Assembly (NCBI GenBank): GCA_002298915.1
Contig: DBML01000023.1
Location: 248,001-312,000, forward strand
DNA from: Clostridium sp. UBA699
GTDB lineage: Bacteria > Bacillota > Clostridia > Clostridiales > Clostridiaceae
Length of the DNA: 64,000 nt
Reading direction: 5' to 3'
In this document: piece after piece, positions 8,043 to 16,986 of the stretch
Numbering within the stretch: position 1 is the stretch's first letter
Layout: each line of letters opens with the position of its first letter
Translations under genes and position numbers: made by a program
The notes under the pieces: generated by a model
Seen by the model: only the letters and a program-made list of their open reading frames with translations
The model's database searches: none
Told to the model about the DNA's origin: nothing

Positions 8043-8104
8043 ACTGGTTTGAAGAAACAACAGCGAGAAAAATATTCCTGAGGGGAGGTGCAGGCTTCAG
8101 GTGA
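8039..8104 (+). CDS. Leader ORF (21 aa) coupled to sigma factor
   Basis: Begins MNWFEETTARKIF, 21 codons, with a GGGGAG ribosome site 9 bases upstream. Its stop TGA (8102-8104) overlaps the sigma-factor ATG as TGATG, and the sigma ribosome site GGGGAGGTG lies inside it. That layout suggests translational coupling. Not recognised as a known peptide. Confidence 0.45.
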   Translation: MNWFEETTARKIFLRGGAGFR

Positions 8105-8826
8105 TGGGCTACGAATGCAACACGCAGCTTATTGAAAGGTACAGGGAGGGGGACATAAAGGCCCTTGAGGTCCTTATAGAGATCAACCTTCCGCTAGTCT
8201 ATTCTGTAGGAAAGACCTACTTCAACAGGGGCATTGAGCAGGATGACATAATACAGATAGGCTGCCTGGGGCTTATGAAGGCTGTGCACAACTACGACAA
8301 GGGGTACAACACGCAGTTTTCAACATATGCTTCCTACCTCATAGAAGGGGAGATTAGGAGGCACATTAGGGATGACTGGCCCATAAAGGTCAGCAGAAGC
8401 ATCAAGGCTAAGGCGAGGCTGGTATACAAAGCGAAGCAGGAGCTCTCCAGGGAACTGATGAGGGACCCTTCCTGGGAAGAGGTATCGCTGCATACGGGAA
8501 TGGATATCAAGGAAATTGACAAGGCATTGGATTCAACCAGGAGGCCGCAGTACCTTCACGGGGTCATACACGATGAAGGGGGCACGCCTATAACCTTGAT
8601 CGATCAGCTCAGCAAAAAAAAGTCAAGCGGGGTGGACATAGTTGATGAGATTGCACTGAGGATAGCCCTGGAATCCCTCAAAGAAAACCTTGGGAAGGTG
8701 ATCCGGCTCAGGTACTTCCAGGACATGACGCAGAGCCAGGTGGCGGATATCATAGGGGTCAGCCAGGTCCAGGTCTCGAGGCTTGAAATGAAGGCTAAAA
8801 AGCTGATGAAGAAGAAGCTGATGTGA
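8104..8826 (+). CDS. SigF/SigG/SigB-family RNA polymerase sigma factor
   Basis: 240 residues from the ATG at 8104, with GGAGGTG upstream (GTG at 8101 is an alternative). Region 2: NLPLVYSVGKTYFNRGIEQDDIIQIGCLGLMKA and FSTYASYLIEGEIRRHIRDD, followed by the family-typical WPIKVSRS. Region 4 HTH: MTQSQVADIIGVSQVQVSRLE. This pattern is that of sporulation and stress sigma factors of the F/G/B type. It does not sit in a spoIIA or spoIIG operon, and no anti-sigma gene adjoins it, so the exact identity is left open. Confidence 0.85.
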   Translation: MGYECNTQLIERYREGDIKALEVLIEINLPLVYSVGKTYFNRGIEQDDIIQIGCLGLMKAVHNYDKGYNTQFSTYASYLIEGEIRRHIRDDWPIKVSRSIKAKARLVYKAKQELSRELMRDPSWEEVSLHTGMDIKEIDKALDSTRRPQYLHGVIHDEGGTPITLIDQLSKKKSSGVDIVDEIALRIALESLKENLGKVIRLRYFQDMTQSQVADIIGVSQVQVSRLEMKAKKLMKKKLM

Positions 8827-8830
8827 AAAG

Positions 8831-8867
8831 AACACCGGAGAAGCCTTTAAGGCTTCTTTCCGGTGTT
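8831..8867. terminator. Terminator between sigma factor and PBP genes
   Basis: Inverted repeat AACACCGGA-G-AAGCC with loop TTTAA and GGCTT-CT-TTCCGGTGTT. It lies between the convergent sigma and penicillin-binding protein genes. The T tract is weak, so strength is uncertain. Confidence 0.6.
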
Positions 8868-8871
8868 CCTG

Positions 8872-11229
8872 TTATTGCTGGACTGGTTGGGGACTCTGGG
8901 TCAGCGGATCCTGCTGACCGTTGTTCACAGTTGTGTCTGTAGGTGTTGTTGCGTCCTGCTGGGTAGGCAGCAGAAGCGCAGGGTCTGACGTGTAGCTGCT
9001 TGTAAGGAAAACTTTCGCGACCCTGAGGAACGCTGGAGTGTTCGGCCCGGCCAGGAGCCCTGTAAGGCTGTTGACCTCAACCTGGACGTGGGCATCGCAC
9101 AGCTCTGTAGGTATCGTACCCTGAACGAAGTATTCCGTGTAAACGGTGCTTCCTCCCGGAGCGTTCGCACATGCATCGGTAGCCAGCTTGCCGGACACGG
9201 AGCAGATTTCCGCCGTCGTCACTCCGGACGGCTGGTCTATCTTCTTGTTAGTGAGTCCGGTGTGTGCCTTTGCCATAATCTTGCCCCACAAGCCTGCAGC
9301 CGTGTTGCTCGATATGTTTGTGGTGACTGAGTTGTCGTCGTTTCCGATCCAAACAGCTCCCGAATAGTAAGGCGTGAGCCCGCAGAACCAGAGGTCCCTC
9401 TTGTCGCCTGTCGTACCCGTCTTACCCCTGACGTCTATGCCGCCGAAGTTAGCCGCTGGTCCGGTACCGCCTGAGCTGACAGGTCCCTTGAGCAGGTCGT
9501 ACATGACGAAAGCGCTGTCTGCAGATATTACCTCTTTCGTGGTCTTCTGGGATTCGAGGATTATCGCCCCGGAACTGTCGACCACCTTCGTGTATAGTAC
9601 TGGAGCCGTGTAAACGCCTGCGTTTCCGAAGACCCCGTAGGCAGCCGCCATCTGGAGAGGGTTAGTCCCGTGGTGAAGCTGGCCAAGTGCCATGGCAGCT
9701 ATACTCGTCTTGTCGTGTGAGTCGAATGTGATTCCGTACTTCTCGCCGTAGGATATGCCGGTTTTAAGCCCTATCATATCCTCAAGCTTTACAGCAACGA
9801 GGTTGACCGATCTCATGATGGCCTCCCTTATAGTGATAAGGCCTGAGAAGGTTCGGTCGTCGTTCGAAGGGTTGTACGGGTTGCTCGAGGAGCCGTATTT
9901 TGATCCGATGGCCGGATCCAGCGGAGAGTCATCTATGATTTTTGCAGCAGTTGCCTGCTTGGAGTCTATTGCCGCGCTGTATACGGTCAGAGGCTTGATG
10001 CTCGAACCCGCCGGCCTGAGGAATTTTTCGGAGGCAGCCCTGTTGTAGGAGAGGGCCGGCTGCGTTCCTCTTCCGCCGACTATGACCTTGACTTCGCCTG
10101 TACGGTAGTCCATGACAACAGCTGAAGCCTGAGGGGTCAGAATGCCGTTTCCGTCCTTGCCGTTTGAAAGTCCGGAGTTCAGTATCTGCTGAGTGCTGTC
10201 CTGCATCTCCTTGTCCATGGTCGTGTATATTTTAAGCCCGCCGCTGGAAATCGCCCTTGCGACTTCCTCGTCTGAGTAGTTCAGCTTTTCCTTCAGGTCC
10301 TTCTTAACCTGCTCTATAACCGGCAGGGAGAACCATTCGTAGTTCATGTTCTCGGTCTGGGAGGCCTGCGCTTTGAAAGCAAGTTTGCCGTCGTCCAGAT
10401 CCTTTATGGCCTGTTCGTACTGCTCCTGGGTGATGTACTTGTTTGCCAGCATCCTGGAGAGGACTGATTTTGTCCTGTTGAGGTAGACTGACGGGTTTTT
10501 CTTTGATGTAGCAGAGTAAGCATAATAGATTGAAGGGCTTTGAGGCACTCCTGCTATGTACGCGGACTCGATAAGGTTCAGGTCGCCTACCGACTTGTTG
10601 AAGTACTGTCTTGAAGCGGCCTCAACGCCGTAGGCGCTGCCGCCGAAATAGACTGTGTTGAGATAAGCCTCAAGTATCTGGTCCTTTGACAGGACCTTCT
10701 CAAGCTTCAGAGCAAGGTACCACTCCTGGACCTTCCTGGTTATGGTCACGTCTGATGTAAGCGTGGTAAGTTTTATAAGCTGCTGGGTTATCGTGGAGGC
10801 TCCCTGCAGGTTGCTGCTTCCTGAGAGCTTGTTCTTTATGTCTATGAATATTATGCTGATTATCCTCTTTATGTCTATCCCGGGATGCTTGTAAAACCTT
10901 TCGTCTTCGATCGCGACGAGGCCGTTCTTAAGATTCTGGGGCATTTCTGCGAGCTTCACAGCTATCCTGTTCTCGTTTGTCCTTACGGTGTCCATGTAGT
11001 TTCCTTCATCGTCGTACAAAGTCGAAGGCTGGCTCATGTTGGTTATCTTGTTGACATCGAGCGCAGGGGCCTGGGAAATTATAGCTACCCCCGCACCGCC
11101 TGCTGCAAGGCAGGAGAAAAGGAAGATTCCGATAATTGCGTAAAGGATTTTTCGCTTATTTATTTTACGGGATTTGCCTGTCTTCACTGGTTTTAAAGAT
11201 CTTTTAGGCTTTTTAGGCTTTTCACCCAT
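8872..11229 (-). CDS. Class A penicillin-binding protein (PBP1A type)
   Basis: 785 residues from the ATG at 11229, which has GAGGAGG 6 bases upstream (an ATG five codons earlier does not). Basic cytoplasmic tail, one membrane anchor (ILYAIIGIFLFSCLAAGGAGVAII), then a GT51 glycosyltransferase with VAIEDERFYKHPG and GASTITQQL, then a transpeptidase with RPAGSSIKP (SxxK), RSVN (SxN) and RGKTGTTG (KTG). A Thr/Gln/Pro-rich tail ends the protein. It polymerises and crosslinks peptidoglycan outside the membrane. Transcribed alone, ending at the shared terminator. Confidence 0.95.
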   Translation of the reverse strand: MGEKPKKPKRSLKPVKTGKSRKINKRKILYAIIGIFLFSCLAAGGAGVAIISQAPALDVNKITNMSQPSTLYDDEGNYMDTVRTNENRIAVKLAEMPQNLKNGLVAIEDERFYKHPGIDIKRIISIIFIDIKNKLSGSSNLQGASTITQQLIKLTTLTSDVTITRKVQEWYLALKLEKVLSKDQILEAYLNTVYFGGSAYGVEAASRQYFNKSVGDLNLIESAYIAGVPQSPSIYYAYSATSKKNPSVYLNRTKSVLSRMLANKYITQEQYEQAIKDLDDGKLAFKAQASQTENMNYEWFSLPVIEQVKKDLKEKLNYSDEEVARAISSGGLKIYTTMDKEMQDSTQQILNSGLSNGKDGNGILTPQASAVVMDYRTGEVKVIVGGRGTQPALSYNRAASEKFLRPAGSSIKPLTVYSAAIDSKQATAAKIIDDSPLDPAIGSKYGSSSNPYNPSNDDRTFSGLITIREAIMRSVNLVAVKLEDMIGLKTGISYGEKYGITFDSHDKTSIAAMALGQLHHGTNPLQMAAAYGVFGNAGVYTAPVLYTKVVDSSGAIILESQKTTKEVISADSAFVMYDLLKGPVSSGGTGPAANFGGIDVRGKTGTTGDKRDLWFCGLTPYYSGAVWIGNDDNSVTTNISSNTAAGLWGKIMAKAHTGLTNKKIDQPSGVTTAEICSVSGKLATDACANAPGGSTVYTEYFVQGTIPTELCDAHVQVEVNSLTGLLAGPNTPAFLRVAKVFLTSSYTSDPALLLPTQQDATTPTDTTVNNGQQDPLTQSPQPVQQ

Positions 11230-11397
11230 GATTAACCTCCTCAAAAAAGACTATATTTATCGATTCTACCTATTATATCATAATTGAAGAAAATGATGTA
11301 TAAAAAAAATGTTAACATGCGGCGCCTCCCAAGGTTTTACAAGGAGGCCGTTATGGTATAAAATTATTGTAAATAAGCAGGATAGGATGGTGATTTT

Positions 11398-13176
11398 ATG
11401 ATATACGGAAATATAGATGGGATAAGGGACTCGGTGCTCAACAAGCTGGAGGACCTGTACAAGCTCCAGATGCCCAAGGATATCGTCTGCAGCTACGAGC
11501 TAGTGGAGACTTTGAAGGCTGTATCGGAAATAGTCAACAGGGAGGTCAGCGTTGCTGTCAACAGGAGGGGCTCCATCGTCAGCATAGCTGTCGGCGACAG
11601 CTCCACCGTTGAGATACCCGAGATAGCAGACAGGGAGAAACGCCTTAGCGGGATCAGGATAATCCATACGCACCCCAACGGCAACTCCACGCTTTCCGCG
11701 GTGGACATATCTGCTCTGATAAAGTACAAGCTTGACTGCATGGTTGCCATAGGGCTGACAGAGGGGGAGTTCACAGACGCGACGATCGGTTTTTGCGCCG
11801 TCTCGAACAACAGGATCACAGCCGAAGCGACCAGGAAGCTGGCTCTTGAGGAGCTTTTCAGCTTCAAGATAGCTGAGAAGATAATCGAAACGGACAAGCT
11901 CCTGAAGGAGGCCCAGATCGAAGAGGACGACAGCGAGAGGGCGATACTGGTCGGGGTTGAGAGCGAGGAGAGCATAGACGAGCTCGAGGAGCTTGCAGAA
12001 GCCTGCGGGGTTAAGGTCCTGAACAAGGTGATACAGTACAGGAGCTCCATCGATTCGGCCTTCTATGTAGGCAAGGGCAAGGTCGAAGAGCTGGCACTCA
12101 TGCGGCAGGTGTACTCCGCAAACGTGATAATCTTTGACGACGAGCTTTCCGCCTCCCAGGTCAGGAACCTCGAGGAGAACATAGGAGCAAAGGTCATCGA
12201 CAGGACCACGCTCATACTCGAAATATTCGCAACTAGGGCGAGGAGCAGGGAAGCCAAGATACAGGTCGAGCTGGCCCAGCTGAAATACAGGCTGCCAAGG
12301 CTAACAGGCCTCGGCACCGTGCTTTCGAGGACGGGAGGCGGTATCGGGACCAGGGGGCCGGGAGAAAAGAAGCTGGAGACGGACAAGAGGCATATCAGGG
12401 AAAAGATATACGACCTCAACGACGAGCTGAAAAAGATAAGGAAGGTAAGGGAGACCCAGAGGGAGAGGCGAAACGCGCTTCCGAAGGTTTCGCTGGTCGG
12501 CTACACCAATGCCGGCAAATCCACACTGAGGAACAAGCTGTGCGAGATAGCTTACCCAAAAGAGAGCATAAAAAAGGAAAAGGTGTTCGAAGCCGACATG
12601 CTCTTCGCAACGCTGGACATAACCACCAGGGCTGTGCTACTTCCCGACAACAGGGTGATAACACTGACCGACACCGTAGGGTTCATCAAGAAGCTGCCCC
12701 ATGACCTGGTGGAGGCCTTCAAATCGACACTGGAGGAGGTCGTCTTCTCGGACCTTCTGCTGCACGTCGTCGACTGTTCCTCGAGCTACGCCGAGGAGCA
12801 GATAAAAGCGGTGCACGAGGTGCTGGGACAGCTGGGGGCTGCGGACAAGCCCATGATGCTGGTGCTCAACAAGATAGACAAGGCGGGAGAGGAAGCGGTT
12901 GAAGCCATAGCGGACAGGTACAGGGACATGAAGCTGGTGAGGATCTCGGCGAGGGAGGAGATAAACCTGGACCTCCTGCTCAGCGAAATCGCGGAGGTGC
13001 TCCCATACACGCTTAAGGAGATAAGGTTCCTCATCCCATACTCGGACCAGTCCTTCGTCGCATACCTCCACAGGAACTCCAAGGTTCTGGAGGAGGAATA
13101 CAGGGATGACGGCACGTACGTAAAGGCACTGGTTGACGACGAGGCTCTGAGCAAATGCAAGAAGTATGAAGTATAA
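11398..13176 (+). CDS. hflX: HflX GTPase with N-terminal JAMM-like domain
   Basis: 592 residues, about 150 longer than the E. coli form. The C-terminal part is HflX: YVGKGKVEEL, TGGGIGTRGPGEKKLETD, then the G domain with GYTNAGKST (G1), LTDTVGFIKKLP (G3) and LNKID (G4). HflX binds large ribosomal subunits and splits stalled ribosomes. The first ~150 residues contain H90-T-H92-P-N-G-N-S-T-L-S100-A-V-D103, the HxH-x7-S-x2-D spacing of JAMM metallopeptidases. Start at 11398 follows GGATGGTG. HflX identity is firm; activity of the extra domain is unknown. Confidence 0.92.
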   Translation: MIYGNIDGIRDSVLNKLEDLYKLQMPKDIVCSYELVETLKAVSEIVNREVSVAVNRRGSIVSIAVGDSSTVEIPEIADREKRLSGIRIIHTHPNGNSTLSAVDISALIKYKLDCMVAIGLTEGEFTDATIGFCAVSNNRITAEATRKLALEELFSFKIAEKIIETDKLLKEAQIEEDDSERAILVGVESEESIDELEELAEACGVKVLNKVIQYRSSIDSAFYVGKGKVEELALMRQVYSANVIIFDDELSASQVRNLEENIGAKVIDRTTLILEIFATRARSREAKIQVELAQLKYRLPRLTGLGTVLSRTGGGIGTRGPGEKKLETDKRHIREKIYDLNDELKKIRKVRETQRERRNALPKVSLVGYTNAGKSTLRNKLCEIAYPKESIKKEKVFEADMLFATLDITTRAVLLPDNRVITLTDTVGFIKKLPHDLVEAFKSTLEEVVFSDLLLHVVDCSSSYAEEQIKAVHEVLGQLGAADKPMMLVLNKIDKAGEEAVEAIADRYRDMKLVRISAREEINLDLLLSEIAEVLPYTLKEIRFLIPYSDQSFVAYLHRNSKVLEEEYRDDGTYVKALVDDEALSKCKKYEV

Positions 13177-13194
13177 TTCGGCGGAGGTATGAAG

Positions 13195-14475
13195 ATGGAT
13201 ATTCTTTTGAGGGACGTTATGATAGCAACCCTTGACACTAAAAACGAAGTTATCGAAAGCGGTTACGTGCTGGTGAAGGGGGAAACGATATCGCAGGTTT
13301 CGGCCGGCAGATATGAAGGAAGCCTGGAGGGCATCAGGGTGATCGACGGAAAGGGCTACTGCGTGTTGCCGGGCATGGTCAACTGCCACACCCACATGGC
13401 GATGACTCTGCTAAGGGGCTACGGAGAAGGGCTGCCGCTCATGAGGTGGCTTAACGAGAAAGTCTGGCCCATGGAGGCTAAGTTCAAAGAGGAGCACATC
13501 GTCGCAGGGTCAAAGCTCGCGATGGTTGAGATGCTCAGGAGCGGAACAACCACCTTCAGCGACATGTATTTCTACCAGGATGCTGTCGAAGGCTGCGCTC
13601 AGGAATACGGCATGAGGGCGGTGCTCGGCTACCCCATCATGGGGGAAGGCTGGGAAAGCCTGCTTAACAGCTACCTGGGGAGCGTTAAAAGGATCAACTC
13701 TGGCGCTTCCGCTATGAGCAGGGCCATGCTTGCTCCGCATTCACCCTACACGCTTACAAAGGATGCCCTGAAAGGGATCGCCGCAGCAGCGAAGGAGCTG
13801 GGCTGCGGAATCCACATCCACGTTTCCGAAACTGAGGACGAGCAGGGTATCGTGAAGCAGAACTACGGCATGACACCGACCGAGCTGCTGCTGGAGGCTG
13901 GAGTATTCGACGTTAAGACGATGGCCGCCCACTGCGTCTACCTAAGCGACGGCGACATGGAGATCATGAAAAGAAGGAACGTAAGTCCTGTGTACAACCC
14001 CGTCAGTAACATGAAGCTGGCGAGCGGGGCCGCAAGGGTCGCGGACATGCTCGGCAGGGGGATCGGGGTCTGCCTGGGTACGGACGGAGCCTCAAGCAAC
14101 AACTGCCTCAACATGTTCGGGGAGATGAAGGCGGGAGCTCTGCTGCAGAAGCTGACCGGCAGGGACACGACCGCGCTTAGCGGAAGGGAAATGCTGGAGA
14201 TCGCGGCGCCTAACGGAGCGGCAGCGCTGGGCTTTGAGAACCTGGGCAGGATAAAGCCAGGATACCTGGCGGACCTGATCATGGTCAACCTTAATAAGCC
14301 GACCATGGTTCCGGTTCACGACATACACACGAACCTGGTATTCTCGGCGAACGGCAGCGAGGTGGAATACGTCATGATAAACGGCAGGCTAGTCATGGAC
14401 AAGGGCGAGTTCACCGAGATCGACGAAGAGAGGGCAGTTTACGAGGCTTCGAAGACGGCAGCGGATTTGTCATAA
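13195..14475 (+). CDS. mtaD: Amidohydrolase: 5'-deoxyadenosine / S-adenosylhomocysteine deaminase type
   Basis: 426 residues. GGAGG lies 7 bases from the ATG at 13195 and only 1 from the ATG at 13189, so 13195 is chosen. Metal-dependent hydrolase of the MtaD/SsnA/chlorohydrolase group: NCHTHMAMTLLRGYGEGLPLMRWL, metal His in IHVSETEDE, AHCVYLS, and LGTDGASSNN. Substrates in this family are SAM-derived nucleosides (SAH, MTA, 5'-deoxyadenosine) deaminated to inosyl forms. That would fit the several radical SAM enzymes nearby that release 5'-deoxyadenosine (inference). Confidence 0.85.
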   Translation: MDILLRDVMIATLDTKNEVIESGYVLVKGETISQVSAGRYEGSLEGIRVIDGKGYCVLPGMVNCHTHMAMTLLRGYGEGLPLMRWLNEKVWPMEAKFKEEHIVAGSKLAMVEMLRSGTTTFSDMYFYQDAVEGCAQEYGMRAVLGYPIMGEGWESLLNSYLGSVKRINSGASAMSRAMLAPHSPYTLTKDALKGIAAAAKELGCGIHIHVSETEDEQGIVKQNYGMTPTELLLEAGVFDVKTMAAHCVYLSDGDMEIMKRRNVSPVYNPVSNMKLASGAARVADMLGRGIGVCLGTDGASSNNCLNMFGEMKAGALLQKLTGRDTTALSGREMLEIAAPNGAAALGFENLGRIKPGYLADLIMVNLNKPTMVPVHDIHTNLVFSANGSEVEYVMINGRLVMDKGEFTEIDEERAVYEASKTAADLS

Positions 14476-14501
14476 ATATTGAAAAAATGAATGAAAAGTT
14501 T

Positions 14502-14541
14502 CACGGGCGTAATTATTTCATTGTAATTATGCCCGTTTTTA
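14502..14541 (+). terminator. Rho-independent terminator after amidohydrolase
   Basis: ACGGGCGTAATTA and TAATTATGCCCGT form a near-perfect stem with an eight-base loop, followed by TTTTTATT. Confidence 0.8.
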
Positions 14542-14592
14542 TTATATAATGATGTGTAGAGTATCAAAATGTATCGCGGGGGGATTTTACTA

Positions 14593-15489
14593 ATGGAGAA
14601 GTCTATATTGCAGTATCAGAAGGCATTCAATTCCATTGTGGAGAGGCTGAGGGGCAACAGCTCGGTCCTTGCAGTAATGGTGTTCGGCAGCATGGTGACG
14701 GGCGACCTTTGGGATGAATCGGACATCGATCTTTTCGTCATCCTGGACCAGAAAATGAACGCCATGAAGAACATATACACAGAGGAAAAAGGGGTGCCTG
14801 TACACATCAAGGTCATGAGCAAAAGCAAGTTTCTGGTACTGTATGAGGAGGACCTCAGAGGCGGCTTCATCCATAGGGTTTTCGCTTCCTCCAGGCTGGT
14901 TTTCTCCAAGGACGGGGACATAACGAACAGGTACGACAACGGCAGGTTCTACCCGGACCTCGACCGCGAAAGATGGAACATGGTGTACCTTGGCAACCTG
15001 CTCAAGAGCACGGGACTATGCAGGAAATACATCCAGAACGAAGGCATATTCACGGCTTACACTGCAGCGGTCAAATCCATGGAGGAGTACGCGAAGCTCT
15101 ACGTCAATTCGGCAGGCTACATGATAAGCAAGGATGCCATGACTATGGCCATGAACCTCAGCAGCGGTTTCAAGGGGCATGTCGAGAGCCTGTTCTTCAA
15201 GCTGGACAACAAGAAAGAGGTAATTTCTGCCGCCATGAAATACATACAGGATTCACTGGACGAATCAATAAGGAACTACTGCGGCGTTCTAATCGATTTC
15301 ATGAACGAGAAGGACTGCTTCCTGAGCGCCGAGGACATAGAGAACGACAAGCTTTTCAACAGCTACAGCATCAACATGGAGGAGATACTGAACAAGCTGT
15401 GGGAAAAGAACATAATAAAGAAGGACACAAGGGATTACAAGTCGGAGGACGGCAAGGTCCTTTTCAAGGAAAACGTTTATTTCCTGTAA
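14593..15489 (+). CDS. Standalone nucleotidyltransferase-domain protein
   Basis: 298 residues from the ATG at 14593, chosen for the GGGGGG site 9 bases upstream; an ATG eight codons earlier overlaps that site. N-terminal pol-beta-type nucleotidyltransferase: VMVFGSMVTGDLWDESDIDLFVIL (GSxxxGxxxxxSDIDL). The C-terminal two thirds are helical (NLLKSTGLCRKYIQNEG..., YAKLYVNSAGYMIS), like HEPN or kinase-associated partners fused to such domains. Monocistronic between two terminators. Its nucleotide and target are unknown. Confidence 0.75.
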   Translation: MEKSILQYQKAFNSIVERLRGNSSVLAVMVFGSMVTGDLWDESDIDLFVILDQKMNAMKNIYTEEKGVPVHIKVMSKSKFLVLYEEDLRGGFIHRVFASSRLVFSKDGDITNRYDNGRFYPDLDRERWNMVYLGNLLKSTGLCRKYIQNEGIFTAYTAAVKSMEEYAKLYVNSAGYMISKDAMTMAMNLSSGFKGHVESLFFKLDNKKEVISAAMKYIQDSLDESIRNYCGVLIDFMNEKDCFLSAEDIENDKLFNSYSINMEEILNKLWEKNIIKKDTRDYKSEDGKVLFKENVYFL

Positions 15490-15495
15490 AATTTT

Positions 15496-15530
15496 ACGAA
15501 CTTAAATTGCTTTCTGATTTAAGTTCGTTT
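15496..15530 (+). terminator. Terminator after nucleotidyltransferase
   Basis: ACGAACTTAAAT and ATTTAAGTTCGT are perfect 12-base complements around a nine-base loop, then TTTCC. Confidence 0.78.
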
Positions 15531-15562
15531 CCATTTGAGCAGAAATCAAGGCAGGTGAGAGC

Positions 15563-16981
15563 ATGGAGAAATACCGAGTAGACTTCGGAAAGTCGGACGA
15601 AGCGAAATACATACTGGTGGCCCGGAGGATAAAGAGGCTCATCGACGAAAAAAGCATAGCGGACGGTGAGAAGCTTCCCTCCATAAGGGCCCTTTCAGAC
15701 TTCCTGGGCGTAAACGCCGTGACGGTAGTCAGCGCTTACGACAAGCTGGAGGACGAGGGTTACGCTGTCCAGAAAAAGGGCAGCGGCACCTACGCCAAGA
15801 GGAGGGAGTCCGGAAGGTCCATCAAAAAGGAGTACAGCAGCAGCCTAAGGCTCATCTCCGGCAAGTCCGACGGGTATATTGATTTCACCGGCGAGATGCT
15901 GACGACGGAATTCTTCCCGATCAGCAGCTTCAAAAGCGTGCTTGACGAGGTGCTGGACAGGGACGGAGCTGAAGCGCTCATCGCCCAGGAGCCTCTGGGC
16001 TACGAGGGATTAAGGGAAACGATAAGAAGGGTGTTTTGGAGCGGAAGGGTGAAGCTCGAGGACATACTCATAGTTACAGGGGCCCAGCAGGGCATCGACA
16101 TAATCTCGAAGGCGCTCATAAACCAGAACGACTACGTGCTCGTGGAGAAGCCTACCTACAGCGGGGCTCTTTCAGTATTCAAGTCGAGGAGGGCGAACAT
16201 AATCGACATACCCATAGGCAGAAACGGGATAGATGTTGACAAGCTGGAGAAGCTCCTGATGAAGAACAGCATAAGGTGCTTCTATACGATGAGCTATTTC
16301 CAGAACCCCTCCGGCATGAGCTACGGCATAGAGGAGAAGAAGAGGATACTGCAGCTGGCAGAGATATACGACTTCTTCATTATTGAGGACGACTATCTGA
16401 GCGAGCTCATCTTCGACGAGTCAATACCCTACAGCAGCTTCAGGAGCCTGGACAGGAACAACAGGGTCATCTACGTGAAAAGCTTCTCGAAGCTTTTTCT
16501 GCCGGGCATAAGGCTTGGATATCTGATAACTCCGCCGAAGTACAGGGAGGCTGTGCAGAGCTCGAAGTTCAACACGGACATAGCCACCTCCAGCCTAATG
16601 CAAAGGGCCCTGGACATGTATATAAAGAAGGGGTACTGGATAGAATACATAGAGAAGCTGAAGGTGATCTACAAGTCGAGGTACGGTGTCATGGAAAGCT
16701 GCATCAGGGAGATGCTTGGGGACAAGGTCGAGTACATCAGCCCGGGCGGAGGACTTCATTTCTACCTCAGGATAAGCGACAGCTTGAGCATGGATGCGGT
16801 CAGGCTGTTCAGGATAGCGAAGGGCAAGAAAATACTTGTGACTCCGGGGGACATGTTCTACAGGAACCCTTCGGACGGGCGCAAATACTTCAGGCTGAGC
16901 TATTCTACTGTGGACGAAGGCCAGATAAGGAAGGGCATAGAAATGCTTTCAGGCATAATATCAGGTGGCAGACAGGGGTGA
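15563..16981 (+). CDS. MocR-type GntR/aminotransferase transcription regulator
   Basis: 472 residues. N-terminal GntR winged helix (about 1-80: YILVARRIKRLIDEKSIADGEKLPSIRALSDFLGVNAVTVVSAYDKLEDEGY). This is followed by a fold-type I aminotransferase domain with YTMSYFQNPSGMSY, IIEDDYLSEL, and the PLP lysine in KSFSKLFLPGIRLGY. MocR proteins use bound PLP or amino compounds to control PLP, GABA or amino-acid genes. The HEAT-repeat gene starts inside or just after its stop codon, so the two are co-transcribed. Target genes are not evident. Confidence 0.9.
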   Translation: MEKYRVDFGKSDEAKYILVARRIKRLIDEKSIADGEKLPSIRALSDFLGVNAVTVVSAYDKLEDEGYAVQKKGSGTYAKRRESGRSIKKEYSSSLRLISGKSDGYIDFTGEMLTTEFFPISSFKSVLDEVLDRDGAEALIAQEPLGYEGLRETIRRVFWSGRVKLEDILIVTGAQQGIDIISKALINQNDYVLVEKPTYSGALSVFKSRRANIIDIPIGRNGIDVDKLEKLLMKNSIRCFYTMSYFQNPSGMSYGIEEKKRILQLAEIYDFFIIEDDYLSELIFDESIPYSSFRSLDRNNRVIYVKSFSKLFLPGIRLGYLITPPKYREAVQSSKFNTDIATSSLMQRALDMYIKKGYWIEYIEKLKVIYKSRYGVMESCIREMLGDKVEYISPGGGLHFYLRISDSLSMDAVRLFRIAKGKKILVTPGDMFYRNPSDGRKYFRLSYSTVDEGQIRKGIEMLSGIISGGRQG

Positions 16982-16986
16982 TAATA

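Noticed and set aside
12637..13395. Long open frame on the minus strand across hflX and mtaD
   Set aside because: It lies antisense to two clear genes, has no ribosome site, and its translation is a low-information His/Leu/Val/Arg mix produced by the third-position bias of the real genes.
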